Assembly: GCF_004798865.1 (NCBI RefSeq)
Contig: NW_025335268.1
Location: 33,953,678 to 34,017,677, forward strand
From: Varanus komodoensis
Lineage: Eukaryota; Chordata; Lepidosauria; Squamata; Varanidae
DNA: 64,000 nt
Reading direction: 5' to 3'
The notes beneath the pieces are model-generated. The model was not told the origin of the DNA. It saw nothing but the letters and a program-made list of their open reading frames with translations, and ran no database searches. Position numbers and translations under genes: made by a program. This document shows positions 1 through 13,110 of this stretch, one piece after another. Each line of letters starts with the position of its first letter. Position 1 is the stretch's first letter.

Positions 1-1179
1 TGGCACTTCAGATCCCATCAGTCCTTGCCAGCGTGGCTACAGGACAGCAATGATGGAAGGTGTCTTGCCAAACATGAGAACGGTACGAATCTGGAGAGGC
101 TGTTCTAGGGCTTCTCCAATGCCTAATCTGGACATCACCTTTTAACAGGTTGCCTTGTGCTCACAGCTCACTGGTATGCCAATAATATGCCCATGTTTAA
201 ACCAGGATCCTGAAATGCACACCACAGCACAAGAGTCTTCTGTGAATAATGTCGTTATGTGGTTTCTCAGCATGGTCTCCTCCAGATGTTTAGAGCTATA
301 ATTCCCATTGCCTGCCCTGTGCTGTGAGATGGAGCCAGAATTAGTTTATTTGTGTGGAGTCTGGAGTTTCCTGTTTGTTTCCTGCCTCTGGCCAACAAGA
401 ACAGAACAGTACAGTTCTTGTCTAGCTCAGGGGTGGACAGAACAATGATCTTTAGATGTTTCAGACTTCAATTCCCATGTTTCCTGACCATTAGTCATGG
501 TGGCTGGGGTTATTAGGAATTAAAATTCCACACATTTGGAGTCTTGCCTTCTGCCCACTGCTGCTCTAGCTTTCTGACTGGTGTGTTTTCTAAGGCTTCC
601 ATGGGTGAGATCCATATATAAAGAATTCAAAGGTTACTTTACCCACAGCTACATGGAAGCATGACTGAACGTCTTTTCCCAAAATTCAGTATAAATGAAT
701 GCAACAAGGAGTAGTCACTCTGAAATGGAGACAACAATTTCTCAAAAGCTAGATGAGAGGGAAGAGAAGTGACTTTGCTCTTTCTACATATTCCAGAGAA
801 CACCGCTGCATTTATCAATGTAAATGGATCTGTCTTTGCAGACCACAGCCATGCAGGAGATGAAGTTACTAGGAGGAAGGCTGGAAATACATGCAAAAGT
901 AACTAAATTTAAAAAACATGCATTTCTTCAAATATTTGCAGTTTACAACAGGACATTAAAAGTAGAGTATAAAATACACCATATTAAAGCATCATTAAAC
1001 TCTTGTTGCTGTGCCATTTAGTTTCCATATAGCCTGAAGTGCCCGATTCTGCCCAATCATGGAAGATAAGCAGGGTCAGGCTGGATTGAAATCTGGAGGG
1101 GTGAATTGAGTCCTGCATTGATAAGGTGATTGGACCAGATGGCCTGTTAGGCTCCTTCCAACTGTATGATTCTATGATT
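1..1179. other. intergenic, no gene seen
   Basis: No host exon recognised. Segments at 270-330 and 440-545 resemble a palindromic MITE-like family ('agatgttt.agactt.caattccca'). About 1030-1180 is a CR1-like 3' end with the typical terminal repeat 'tatgattctatgattct'. Confidence 0.5.
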
Positions 1180-1754
1180 CTGTCATCTTTGACCCATGGT
1201 GACCCTATGAATGAAAGCCCTCCAAAGGTTGTGGCTGCCTTTATGGATTCAATCCATCTCATATCTGGTCTTTCATCTTCTGCCTTTGACTTTCTTATAC
1301 ATGGTTGTCTGTCCATGAGTCTTGCCTTCTCAAACCGAGCCACAGTTTTGTCATTTTTGCTTCCAGGGAAAGCTCTGGCTTGATTTGATCTAGGGCCACT
1401 TGTTTGTCTTTTTGTCTGTCCAGCATATTCTCAAAGCTCTCCTCCAGCATCATGTTTCAAATGCATATATTTTCTTCCTGTCAGCTTTCTTCACTGTCCA
1501 GCATTCACACCCATATCTGGGAATACACGGTGGTCTTGACCTTGGTCTCCAATAAAATGTCCTTACACTTGATGTTCTTTTCTAATTGCTTCATAGCTGT
1601 CCTTCCAAGTCTCAGTCTTCTTTGTATTTCTTGGCTGCATTCTTCCTTTGAATTGATGACTGAGCCAAGGTATGTGGAATCTTTCACAATTCTGATTTCT
1701 TCATTATTTACAGTAAAGTTCTGTATTTATTTATTGCAGTCATATGCTGTCCCA

Positions 1755-2680
1755 TAGGGATGCAGGTAGTGCAATGGTTTAAACTGCTGTGCCACTGGGA
1801 TGGTTGATGGAAAGGTTGCCGGTTCGAACCTGCACAACAGGGTAAGTTCCCATTGCTCCATCCCAGCTCCTGCCAACCTTGCAGTTTGAAAGCATGCAAA
1901 TGCAAGTAGATTAAAAAAAAGTAGATAAAAAAAATAGAGCTGCCAGGTTGCCGATGGGGACTGGGCATTGTTCTCATATAATCCCAGTTCTCCGTCAGCT
2001 TCACTGGCTCCCCATTGAAGTCCAGGCCCAATTCAAGGTGTTGGTTATCACCTAAAAAGCCCTCAACGGCTTGGGACCTGGTTATCTAAAGGAGCGCTTG
2101 CATCCATATATGCCCGACCGCCCCTTGAGATCGGCAGAGGAGGCCCTTCTCCGGGAGCCCTCTGTGAAGGATATTAGGAGGGTGAGCACCCAGAGGAGGG
2201 CCTTCTCTGTGGTGGCACCCCACCTATGGAACACGCTCCCCAGAGAGGTCCGCCTGGTGCCATCATTATTTGTTTTTCGGTGCCAGGCTAAGACCTTTTT
2301 ATTCAAACGATATTTTAATTGTTAATTACTGTTTTAATTTATTGGTTTTAAATTACTGCCAAGATGCTCCAAAATTTTTAATGTTATTTGATGATTGTTT
2401 ATTTTTCCTTGTAAGCCGCCCCAAGGCTTTCTGAGATGGGGGCAGCATAAAAATGTTATAAATAAATAAAATAATAAATAAATAAAAAGGTACCACTTTG
2501 GTGGGAAGGTAAACAGCGTTCTGTGCACTTTGGTGTTTAGTCATGCCGGCCACATGACCACGGAGACTGTCTGCGGACAAACACTGCCTCCCTCGGCTAG
2601 GAAATGGAGATGAGCACTGCCCCCTAGGGTCAAACATGACTGGACTTAACGTCAAGGGGAAACCTTTACCTTTAACTTTA
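1755..2680 (+). mobile_element. Sauria-type tRNA SINE split by an L2-like LINE tail
   Basis: The 5' part (about 1755-1920) has tRNA-like promoter boxes, including GGTTCGAACCTG. The 3' part (about 2483-2680) carries the diagnostic segment from 'gtcatgccggccacatgacc' to 'ggaaacctttaccttt'. This family is typical of lizards and snakes and uses BovB machinery. Another repeat lies between the two parts. Confidence 0.75.
1935..2480 (+). mobile_element. L2/CR1-clade LINE 3' end
   Basis: Frame at 2071-2325 encodes a LINE C-terminus (YLKERLHPYMPDRPLRSAEE, then RRAFSVVAPHLWNTLPREV). After it comes the tail 'gtaagccgcc...ggcagcataaaaatg' and an AATA-rich end. Shorter copies of the same tail occur through the window. 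Confidence 0.65.
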
Positions 2681-2681
2681 T

Positions 2682-2850
2682 GCTGCCCTATAGCCAAAGG
2701 CTCTCTGGGTGGCTCACAGCACAATATTAAAAAGGCAAATAACAATAAATAACAATAACAACCAAAACTGTAAAACATAATAGGATTAAATACAATATAA
2801 ATACAACTACATAAATAGAACAGGGAAATAGAATAAATAGAAATATAAAC
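2682..2850 (-). repeat. LINE tail fragment, minus strand
   Basis: It begins 'tgctgccctatagccaaaggc' and continues into an A-rich stretch with AATAA units, which is the tail of an L2-like LINE read backwards. It sits between the Sauria SINE and the remaining BovB body. Confidence 0.5.
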
Positions 2851-5717
2851 ACAATTCTTCTGTGGACACAATTTTTGTTTTCTTAATATTTAGCGCCAGT
2901 CCTGCTTTTGTACTTTCATCTTTCACTTTCAAGTCATTGCTGCTTTCTGCCAGTAGTGTGGTGCCATCTGCACTTCTTAAATTGGGGATGTTTCTTCTGC
3001 CACTTTTCACTCCTTCCTCTGATTCTAATCCAGTTTTCCTCATAATATGTTCTGTACAGACTGAACAGATCGAAAGATAAAAATACATCTTTGTCTGACA
3101 GCTTTGCCTATGGGAAACCATTCTGTTTCTCCGTATTCTAAACTAATTGTAGCTTCTTGTCTATGACACAGGTAATGCATCAGGACAATCAAAGGCTGAG
3201 GTATCCATGTCTTTCAGGGCCATCCACAGCTTCTCATGATCCACATAAAGACTTTGCTGTAATCGATCTTTTTCTGAAATTCTTTTGTGTACTCCAATAG
3301 CTGGTGTATGTTTACAGTACGATCTCTAGTGCACCATCATTTTCAGATCCAGCTGGGTCTTGGACTTGAGCATTTCTTGCTCCATATAGTGTAGTATTCT
3401 TTGTTGTAACACTTTGAGCATCACTTTTCTTGTGTGGGAGAGTGAGGTGATGGTTCTATGGTTGCTGCATTCTTTTGCATCTCCTCTCCTGGGGACTGGA
3501 ATATGTATTGAATGTTTCCAGTCTGTGGGCCATTGTTTTGTTTTCTTTTTTCCATAGTTGTTGACATATCTTTTTGGAATAGTTCTATTGGTCTGCTATC
3601 TATTCCGGGTGCTTTATTCTTTGTAAGTCCCTTTAGAGCAGTTTTCATTTCTCTTTCTAATATTGCAAGTCCTTCTTCATAGGATTCAGCTTCAAAGAAA
3701 GTCCGTCATCCTTTCATCTCTTCTGTATAGTTCTGTATATTCTTTCCACCTTCTCTTTATTTTCTCAAGGTCGAATAGTATGTTTCCTTGTTTGTCTTTT
3801 AGCATTCCTAATCCAGCTTTGAATTTCCCTTTGATTTCTTGGATCTTTTGGAAGAGGTCTCTTCCCCACTCTCCACTTGTTCTCTTCTATTTCTTTGCAT
3901 GGATAGCTGTCGTAGTTCTTTTCATCTCTACATATTACTTGCTGAAAAGTTGCAATCAGAATTCTGCCACCTTTTGCTTTTGCTTCTCACCTGTCTTTAG
4001 CAATTGTGAGTGTTATCCTTAGGCTTTTTCTTTCTTGTTACTACAGGAATTGTTTTTTTTTTGGGGGGGGGGGGAGTTGGCATCCTTCCCTAAAAATGCC
4101 TCTGGTTTCAATCCACAGTTCTTCTGGCTCACAGTTAATTAAGTTGAGCAATGCAAATCTATTCTTTATGTGGACTTCAAGGATTTCCCTTAAGTTATAT
4201 TTTGGCACTATGTTTCTTTGGGTAATCTTTTTAGCTTGTACTGATTTTTGAAATTAAGAGCTGATCATCACTACCATAATCTGCTCCTGGTCTTGTTTGC
4301 CAGCAAGAATACACATTCTCCTTCCAATTACCTAATTTATTTGATTTCTGTATTTTCCATCTGGTGAGGTCCATGTATACAATTGTCTGAGTGGTTGCTT
4401 GACGTATGTGTTTGCAAGGAACAGGTTGTTGGCTTCACAAAATTCTATGAGTCTTTCTTTTGCTTCATTCCATGCCCCTAGGATTTGGGTCAGGTTGAAT
4501 TTTCCTACAACATTGGAGTCTATTTTTCCCTGCTTTTGCATCCAGTCTCCAGGATTAGCAGCATGTCTTGTTTTGATTTGTTATCAATTTCCTCTTGAAT
4601 TTGCATAAAAAGTACTTCAGTGTTCATTCTTTCCATTTCTTGCTTTACAGTTTCCACTTTGTCTCGATCCATACTTTTCACATTCTATATCCCAATTGTA
4701 TGTGTTGTGCAGCATCGGACTTTCCTTTTACTCCTGTGTATGTTGGCCGCTAGACTTTCTTTCAGATTTGATCTAGTGGTGTCATTAGTGACAGCACTAC
4801 TTGTATTTGTCCTTTGCCCTTCCTCAGTAGCTAATAAAGTGCCTTCCAATCTGGGGGTCTCATCTTCTGGCACTGCCTCTTATTTCACTTTGATTGTTTC
4901 ATCATAGGGTTTTTCAGGTAGGAAAATTTAGAAGTGGATTACTACAGCCTTCGTCTTTGCAGCACTAATCAGTTTGAGTGTCCCTGCTGTTGTTCACGAA
5001 AGATCCTCTGCCAGTGGTGCCTTCAACTATCACTCCAGCCCAGTAGCTGCCTTTTAGAAGTTTGTCTGCCCCCATCACCATCAATGAGATCCATTCTCTT
5101 TTTGCTGATGTGGCTGTTGCTCCTGAAGAGAGTGGATGGATCTTAGTCTGGTGTCTCAGCCTTGACCATTCCACCTTAGGTGATGCTGATAGGAGACCCA
5201 CCCAGTGAGGCTGTTCTGGCTTCCTGACAGCATTGCTCTCAGCTTCCTTAACACTTCCAACCCCCTCACCATGTGAAGTGTGCATCCGTGAGGGGGTTAA
5301 CATTTGAAACCAAGTTTAAAACTTAAAGTAAATGAAAGAAAATCTTAGGACCTATTTAGCAACTAACAAGCCCCAATAAACTAACTGAAAGCCCTGCAGC
5401 AGAGGGCTGCCTTTACCTGGCACCAAAAAGATAGCTAGGTTGACTTGAACACCCGGGACACTGGGCTTGATGGGACACAGAGCTTGGATAGGCATTGTTA
5501 CAGGGTGTCTCAGAGGCAGAGGGTATGGTGCCCTCCAGATATTTTGGATTACAATTCCCATATTTACCAACCATTGGCCATGCTTGCTGGGGCTGATGGA
5601 TGCTATAGTACAAAATCTCTAGAGGGCAGTTGTTTGCCTCTCTCTGGGTTATCTAGTCAGCTATCTGCTCAACAGCTGAAGCAAAAAGTTTGAACAGTTC
5701 GTGCCTATTTTTAAAGT

Positions 5718-5945
5718 GCAAAGCCAATATGGTGGAATGGTTACCTTGTTGGGCTGGAATGCTTGAGATCTGGGTTCTAGACCCCACTCAGCCATGAAGC
5801 TCACTGGGTGACTTTGGGCAAGTCATTGCCTTCAGCATAACCCACCTAACATGGCTGCTGTGAGGATAAAATGGAGAATCATAGAGGACTACGCAAGTTG
5901 CCTTGGGTTCCTTTCAAGAGAAAAAGAGAACTAAACGTAGCCTAA
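5718..5945 (+). mobile_element. MIR-like tRNA-derived SINE
   Basis: It contains 'ctcagccatgaagctcactgggtgactttgggcaagtca', the conserved core seen in several other copies, and ends in 'cttgggttcctttcaagag'. Other copies: 7535-7775, 26040-26265, 30035-30270 (minus), 48530-48735, 51475-51690 (minus) and 58105-58340. Confidence 0.65.
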
Positions 5946-7534
5946 CGTAACAACAACAACAAAGCTGAGCACACTGATTTGCATGCATTGTGCTAATATG
6001 TTGTTAAGCATTTTCCCATAATTAAAAACACATGACCCAGCCTCCATTCCATAAGTCATGTGCAAGGAGTGACATCATGGTAAGATAAAAGTATCAGACA
6101 TCATGAGATTACTAAGAGTCAAACTCACATTAATACAATGTTCATGTCACTGTTTTTCTTGTTAAGTGCAAAAGGGAGCAGGAGGGAAATAGCATTTCAG
6201 GTAGTTTATGGCTGCATTCAATTTGCACAGCCTTCTGAAAGTGTTCTGGATCTTTGCAGAATCCAGAGTTCCTTGGAACTGCATTTTTTTCCAAACCACA
6301 CAGAATGTCTTCAGCTTGTTTTGTTGTGTAATAGTTAAGGAAAGCAAACTTAAGTCATTCTTAAGAAATGGAGGAGGGAGCTAAAGATGCTTTTTGCATG
6401 GAGTTGCAAGCTCATTTGATCTAGAGCTGCCTTTGTGTTGCTCATCACAGAACGGTGCCTCGGGCATCGCTAGGCACGTCAAAGATCTGTGGCTCAGACT
6501 CATAGAACACAAATCTGCATGAAATCAGATATGTCACTTTAAATCCATGTATGCCTATTAAGAAATAATTATTTACATTGCACAGAAGACAAAGCCAGCC
6601 AATTAGCTTCCCTTCCAAATCACCCCAGATAAAATACACTCTTCAATTAATTCGCATCCCATCCTGGGAAGGTGTGAAAAAACTGCATGAGACCCCTTGC
6701 CAGCTAAAATGCCTGCCTCAAAATTCTCCTCTGACTTCACTTTGCAATTAAGTTTAAAGAATATGTCAGTTGGTGCCAGTAGACACTTGGGGCGCTGCAA
6801 AATAGATTTGGGGCTGGACCCATGGGCCAAGTCAGAGCAGGGCCCATAACTAATAACACTTTCTCGTGTAGAACTCGTCAGTGGAGAAACAGCTATTCCA
6901 CTGAAATGTAAAAGGACATTTTCTTGGCGTGAAGGAGCTCTGTTTTGCCTCCACTCAGACACTTTCTGCTGAATTTTGCTTTGTGCCAGACCACTCCTTC
7001 TGAAGTACCTCCTGCCAACTGCACGACTGCTGTTTGCATATTTCACGGTTCCAGTCCAGCTTTCATACGGAAGTGACTACAGTTAGAAACGTCCAAGGCC
7101 TTCTGTCTGCCTGCATCGCAGCAATTCTTATGACATCTCTACAGTTCCTTGAACAGTTAGTTCTTCTCCCCTGGGAACTCTAGCTCTGATACAGAGTTCT
7201 TATGCTTTCACCAAACTACAGTTTCCAGCATTCTTTGGGGAGAAGCTCGACCCTTGAACCACTATAAAACCAGTATACATTTTTAGTGAAGTCATTCTCT
7301 TTCTGTTTGGCACTGCATTGAAAAAGAATACTTCAAATGCCCAAACTGTACTGGATAGAAAAGGACATGGTGTTCTAAAGGCTCTACTGGGTATTGTGAG
7401 CTGCATAGAGAGTATCAAAGGTGAAATGCAATTGTTTTGTATTGATTTGTTTTCTAACTATGTGAATACATTGGGGAAATTTCTCCAAAAATCCTCTTGC
7501 CTAGTCAGAATCCCTTATGGTAAGATCTCTCTAA

Positions 7535-7775
7535 AACAGAGTCAGTGTCATGCAGTGGTTAGAGTGGACTGCGACTATCTGGGTTCTCGTCCCTCCTCAG
7601 CCATGGAGCTCAATGGGTGACTTTGGGCCAGTCACTCACTCTCAGCCCAGCCTACCTCGCAGGGTTGTCATTGTGAGGGTAATGTGGAGAGGAGGAGGAG
7701 GAGGAGAACTCTGCAAGTTGCCTTGAGTCCCTTGGAAGGAAAAATGGTGGGATATATAAATACAAAATAATAAAT
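7535..7775 (+). mobile_element. MIR-like tRNA-derived SINE
   Basis: Same family as 5718-5945, with a tRNA-like head ('catgcagtggttagagtgga'), the shared core and a tail with 'gccttgagtcccttggaagg'. It holds a short GGA run. Confidence 0.7.
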
Positions 7776-9078
7776 AAAATAGCTGGCTCTTCCCTTTTTC
7801 CCCCTTCTTCTTTTGCTTTTGATCTTCTAGTATATGCAAGTACATGTGTCATATTTCAGCAGTGTTGTCCTGCTCTCACTCTGCCTCTTCCTTTCTTTCA
7901 TGAGATACCTTATTTACAAAGTTCATAAGAAACCCCACAGTGCCAACTTCCGGAGACAGCCCTCCAGGGGTGAGGGAAGCTACCACAAAGCCACCCCACC
8001 CACATATTCATAACACATCATGAATCAGACTGTTTCCATGCTAAAAGCCGACTTGGTGCCCAATTGAAGATACACAGAAAATCATCTAACACAGGGTAGA
8101 ACACATCTAAGCTGCTTAAATGTGCAACTGACCTGCACTGACGATCATGGAGATGTCAGAATAACATTTGTCACACAGGTTATCATACCAGACATCTCAA
8201 GGGCCAAAGGCAATAGCAATGGTGGAATGAGCTGTGCTTCCTGAACAGCAGAATGGGTCACCCGGCTCCTGTTCCATATTACTCAGAGTAAATTTCCATT
8301 CTCTTAGAACCACCTTTTATTGACTTAGGAAGGCTAAGGCTGAGGAAACCCTTTAATACTCCCTTACCCAGACTTGATAACACTTCTCTGACACCAGCTT
8401 TAATTAATGCATTCTGCATCACCATGGCACTATAAAATTAAAAGAGAACAATAAACACAAAAATAGCAGCATGCAATCCATGCTGAAATAATGTTCTAGA
8501 GAAAAAGTAAATCTTCAGAGAATTTTGTTGAAGACACATTGAGCAACTCTCAAAGTTGACACAGCCTTTAATATAGGCACTGTGCAAAGATGGAAATGAT
8601 TAGAGCAGCCTTCTGATATCTTCACAGGTTTGCTAAGCTACTTGTAGCTCAAGGGCTGAATTCAATTCCAGAACAACTCTTGGGTTGGTGTTACATTCCA
8701 CTAGTAGCTGTGGTCAAAGGCAAAGAAACCACAAACTTTGGGCAAAAAAGGTAAGGCCAAAAACACCAGCATATTTTAACTTAAGGCTCTTGCAGACAAT
8801 AAGTGTTAGAAGAGGTATTTCAACTTTTTAGAATGGGAAAAAACTCCACACACAAGTCAGCAAATCACCAAATAATCAGTAGTTGGGAAAAGGGAGTAGG
8901 CCAGAGGAAGGGGCAATCCTTCACAAACCCTCTTGTACCTATCTGGCTGAAATTTGGCAAGCTTCATCCCTTTAAAAGAAGCTACTATGCCTGCATAGTT
9001 CATCAAATTCTGGCAAAATATTGAAGAAACGTGTAGCCATTTCTTGAATATCCCCCCAAGATCAACAGGGAAATATCC

Positions 9079-9500
9079 AGTGCCTTTTTGTAAGAAAAAA
9101 GGTGCCGGAACCCATGAAATCATTTACCTTTCACACGTAGTCAATCACTGTACACACACCCACACACATCAATTGTGTAACGAAACGTAACAGTCGCCGC
9201 CCGCAGTAAGCACTCAGCACGCGACCACACAACCAATCACAAGCCGAGCAGCGCCATAAGCCGAGCAGCACCATCACAACCAGCATGGACAAGGTATGCA
9301 TGCATCGGATTCAACACACAGGCAGCCCGCATGCACCGTTTTAATGATTTTGCCACTGACCTGCTACGCTCGACAGGGCGATTCAAATCCATGTGGACCA
9401 AACATCAAATTTTCAAAAGTTACTTTTAAAACTTGGAAAATCTGTTGAAAAAAGGTGCCAGAACTCTGCTCTGGTGCATTGTATGACAAAAAAGTCACTG
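9079..9500. mobile_element. non-autonomous hAT element with 8-bp target duplication
   Basis: The element is flanked by a perfect direct repeat, AAATATCC, at 9071-9078 and 9501-9508. Its ends are inverted: it begins AGTGCCTTTTTGTAAG, and the reverse complement of its end is CAGTGACTTTTTTGTCA. An 8-bp duplication is the hAT signature. The 422-bp interior is CpG-rich, has no transposase frame and contains two copies of 'aaaaaaggtgcc.gaac'. Confidence 0.8.
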
Positions 9501-9509
9501 AAATATCCA

Positions 9510-12330
9510 ATGCTTCAGAAAATGAATCAAAATGACCATCCACTTTGGATCTGAATGAAAGAGCATGTCAGTCCAAAGCTCTGAGCTGTAGTGCTCCCAT
9601 GCCCAAAGTGAGTTCAAAATCAATTCTTGCCTATTATGTGTAGCCCTTCATGTTATTAGGCAGTTCTTTAAAAATGATCTCCATGGAAAAAGGCAATGCA
9701 TGTTGGCTTGAAAATTCCAAGAGAAGTTGTTTCCTACAGTCTGTTACCATTACTGCCCTGTTTGCATTTGCAGTGCCTAGTGGGCTCAGGGATACAAGTT
9801 GTACAAGGCTGCGCATTCACCAGGAAAGGGTTTTAAATGGTCACAAATGGTTACACCTCAGAGAGTTTTGGTGCTGGGTAGAGCTTTGATCTAGCTATTG
9901 GACAGCCTGGTTGATTCTCTGCTCCTGTTCGGTTGCTGTGATAACACAGAGGAATGGCAGATTTTGGAGCCACAAGCTTTTGCAAACCTGCCATGAGTCT
10001 CCCATGCAACCAACGTGTGCAGCAGGCATGTCAACTCCTGAGCTGGAGCCTTGAGGTGTCATCTCCAAGATCTTTTATGGGGACTCCCCTTTTGCTCCAT
10101 TTTCAATAAATTAGGGTCTGGGCTCATCTCTTCCTAGTTATCTGTTCATGACACCTAGGGAAAAGGTATGCATTACATGGCTACAAAATTTGATAAGGAC
10201 TTGATATGAAATTTGGTTAGCTGCTATCTGGGATGCAGTGGGTCACATAACAGCATGAGGTATACATGGGAGCTGGCCTTACCATGAAGGGACATGAGCC
10301 AGTTTTGTCTTTCAGGAGATACTGAGAAGGGAGGATGACACATTCCTGTTGCATCCAATGTCTAAGCCCATCTTTGTGTAAAAAATTGGGAAAGGGGCCA
10401 GCATTCATGCACATTAAAGCAAATATTTCATGTGATTTTAAAGTTATTGTTCTCTACTTTCCATACCTATAAAATAGTTCATGGAGACAGTAGATGAGGT
10501 GGTGAAATTTGTTCCTGGATGATACCAATTTGGATTCCAAATGTGGGAAATCTTGCAAGTAAGTTCACTTCCACAGAAAATACTCCCTGCACATCTACAA
10601 CTAACAGTCAGGGAAATAAATTCTGGGCTAACCTTCTCTGAGTTACGTGAGCTTTAAATCTGAAAGGATTTTTTTCTCTTGACTCCAAGAATAGGTGTGT
10701 TTCTACCCCACCCCACCCCACCCTGGTTAGATTTTCTGTTTTTTGTAAGACTGTAAGAACACGCCACATGCACATTCTTGTTGTTACATGCCCCATAACG
10801 ACAAATGCAACCTGTTATTTCCAAGCCTCAGAGGATATGATACAATTATTACTCATACATTATTCAGCTCACCTCTTATTAATCACATGTAGCTGTCATT
10901 TAAAGAATCTGTTGTTCTTTCGTATTATTGTATAACTGAGGAGGACTCCAAATGTTGACAGAGTGGAACACCGGCACTTGTTTTCTTCCTTGTTCTTTTA
11001 GCATCTTCACATGATTTGGATAGCGTTTCTTTCCAGTGTATACAATTGAATGAGATATTAAGGGGGAAAAGCAAGACATCAAAACCCTCAGAAGAGAATA
11101 AAAAGGTGAAATGAAAATTGTCATGCCCCATCTGTTTTGGCTGACATCTCTCACCATTGTCTGTGCCAGCTAATGGGAGTTGTAGGTTGGAGCATCAAAG
11201 CTCATCAGATAAATAAGGGTGCTGTTTCAGCTGAAGGTGGCAGAACTCAGGAGAAATGGGAAGTTACACACATATATTTTATTCTTTTTTTGGTCCAGTG
11301 GTGCAGTTTGTTTTGTTTTTTAATTGTGCAATAAAAATAAATGTAAAAACCTACCCCACATATGCTCTCACTTGATTAAGTATTCTACATTGCAAATCGG
11401 AATGGCTTTCTTCCGTTTGCTTTGAACAGCAAAAATAATAATTTAGAAAACAACTTGAGTCAGGGAAAGAGGGGAGAAATCAATCTTACTTATCAAAATT
11501 AAATCCTTTACTTGCACACAGCCAGAAAGTTGCCATAGCAGTCACCCAAAGGTAGAAAGCAGGTTTTTCATAGACTTTATGCCCTGACCGTTCAGTTTAG
11601 CAGTCACTCAGCCTAGCAATACATATGACCCACTTGCAAATTTTTAATAAGTGAGCAAACCAATCACAATCACACAATAGAAAGGAGGGAGAATGAAGTA
11701 ACATACTTCCCAGAACCACAGAGCCATCCCTTTAACTACTGAAAAGCAGGGGTTATAAATAAAAATGCATCATATAATTCTTTTCCTATTCCACAAAGCG
11801 CAGATATTTTAATAATACTACTCTACAAATCAACTTCAACTTCACCCAAAAAGCACTATGAAAAATTCATTTATAAATTGTGCCATAATACAATCTGAAA
11901 AATCAAGGCATATTGAAGTGACAAATAAGTACCATTCTGATGTGACTCGATAAACTTAAGATCTGTATAGTCAAGTTCTGTGACTCCCATGATCATCCCC
12001 ACAATGCCAAGAGTCTCCTCACCCAATGATGATGAGGTGGAAGCAGAGGACTTCCCAGTTCATGCTCCCCAATTCCCAGATGTATGTTCACCCCTTCAGA
12101 AAGATGGGAAGAATGCAATTACTGAAGCAGCCTTTTCTCCTTCTTGTCTCTGCAATGCACATTTCTGCTGCTCACTCCAACTTTGCCTATTCCACCTCCC
12201 TGATGCCTCACAGGTAGTTCATGCTTTGAATAGTTCTGCTACAGCTTTGAGTATCTCATAGTCTTGCCAGTCTATCTCACACATCTGATTATCATTGGTT
12301 TTGAGCATCACACCCTAACATTTTTTATTA
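9510..12330. other. intergenic, no gene or clear repeat seen
   Basis: Only short frames without domain resemblance occur here. A C-rich run (CCCCA units) lies near 10706-10722. Nothing else stood out. Confidence 0.4.
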
Positions 12331-12575
12331 TCTGTTTTTAGATTGGATTTTTGGTTTGCTGCTGGTTTATTGTTTATTGGTTGTCATTATTGGCTGTTTT
12401 CCTCCTGTACCTATTTATATAACTGTATTTATATTATATTTTAATTCTATCATGTTTTATGATTGTTTGTTATTGTTATTACACACACACACACATTGTA
12501 TTGTGTGCCGTCCAGATAGCCTCTGGTTATGGGGTGGCATACAAATGCGATAGATAAATAATAACATGGAGTATA
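12330..12575 (+). repeat. L2-like LINE tail
   Basis: A T-rich segment is followed by a short CA run (12481-12494) and 'gtgccgtccagatagcctc...ggggtggcatacaaatgcgatagataaataa', the usual tail. Confidence 0.5.
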
Positions 12576-12894
12576 TTAATTGCATGAAGTAAGTTTGCTA
12601 AAAGTTCTGAGCAGATTTAAATTCCATTGACTTCAGTGAGATAGATTTAAGCATATGTTTAACAGTACTATATTACATTAATTGTTTACTCCCTTATTGA
12701 ATATTTTTATGCCATACTTTTTTCATGGTGCTCAGGGGAACATATATGATATCCCCTGCTGCACACACAACTTCAAGCTGACTCTCAGGCTGACTATGCT
12801 GAAAGTTGTATTTACCTATTACCTAAGGCTAAAGTGGACCAAGTCACCCAGAAAGCATTGCGACTAAGTGCTAATTTGTATGCAGCCATCCCTC

Positions 12895-13110
12895 ATCATT
12901 TATTTATTAAATGCCTATCCTCTCCCCCTGCCCCCAATCTTTAAGGCTGTTAATAAAAAATCCACATTAAAACATATCTACAAATACATTAAAATGCATT
13001 TCAGCATGCAGCAATTCCAAAAATAAATGGTCACCAACTAATTAAATCCCTCTTCAGCCTGAATAGACATGTCTTTGCCTGCCAGCAGAAGGACAACAGT
13101 CCAACACTTT
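12895..13110 (-). repeat. LINE tail fragment, minus strand
   Basis: It reads 'tttatttattaaatgcctatcc' and then an A-rich part, continuing to 'cagcctgaatagacatgtctttgcc', like the reversed LINE tails at 62640-62990. Confidence 0.4.

Larger units (their letters stand above)
1180..5290 (-). mobile_element. BovB/RTE LINE, degraded and interrupted
   Basis: Minus-strand translations show BovB pieces in the right order. They include an endonuclease segment near 4332-4541 (LYTWTSPDGKYRNQIN), an RT segment near 3421-3648 (NKAPGIDSRPIELFQ), the RT core region near 2850-3050 (GRRNIPNLRSADG, where intact elements have YADD), and the C-terminal STYLGSVINSKEECSQEI near 1505-1687. The typical 3' end is at about 1180-1330. 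Many stops and frameshifts make it dead. It is split at about 1745-2850 by younger repeats. Confidence 0.85.
5300..9070. other. intergenic with SINE relics, no gene seen
   Basis: A MITE-like palindromic relic lies at about 5522-5640. MIR-like SINEs are at 5718-5945 and 7535-7775. A second short repeat with 'ccagcattctttggggagaag' lies near 7140-7260. The rest shows no reading frame with a recognisable domain. Confidence 0.5.

Noticed and set aside
1505-1687. Small minus-strand frame as a host gene
   Set aside because: Its translation matches the C-terminal region of BovB reverse transcriptase, so it belongs to the LINE.
1755-1920. A tRNA gene suggested by the GGTTCGAACC box
   Set aside because: The box is part of a Sauria-type SINE head; no full cloverleaf with an acceptor stem was seen.
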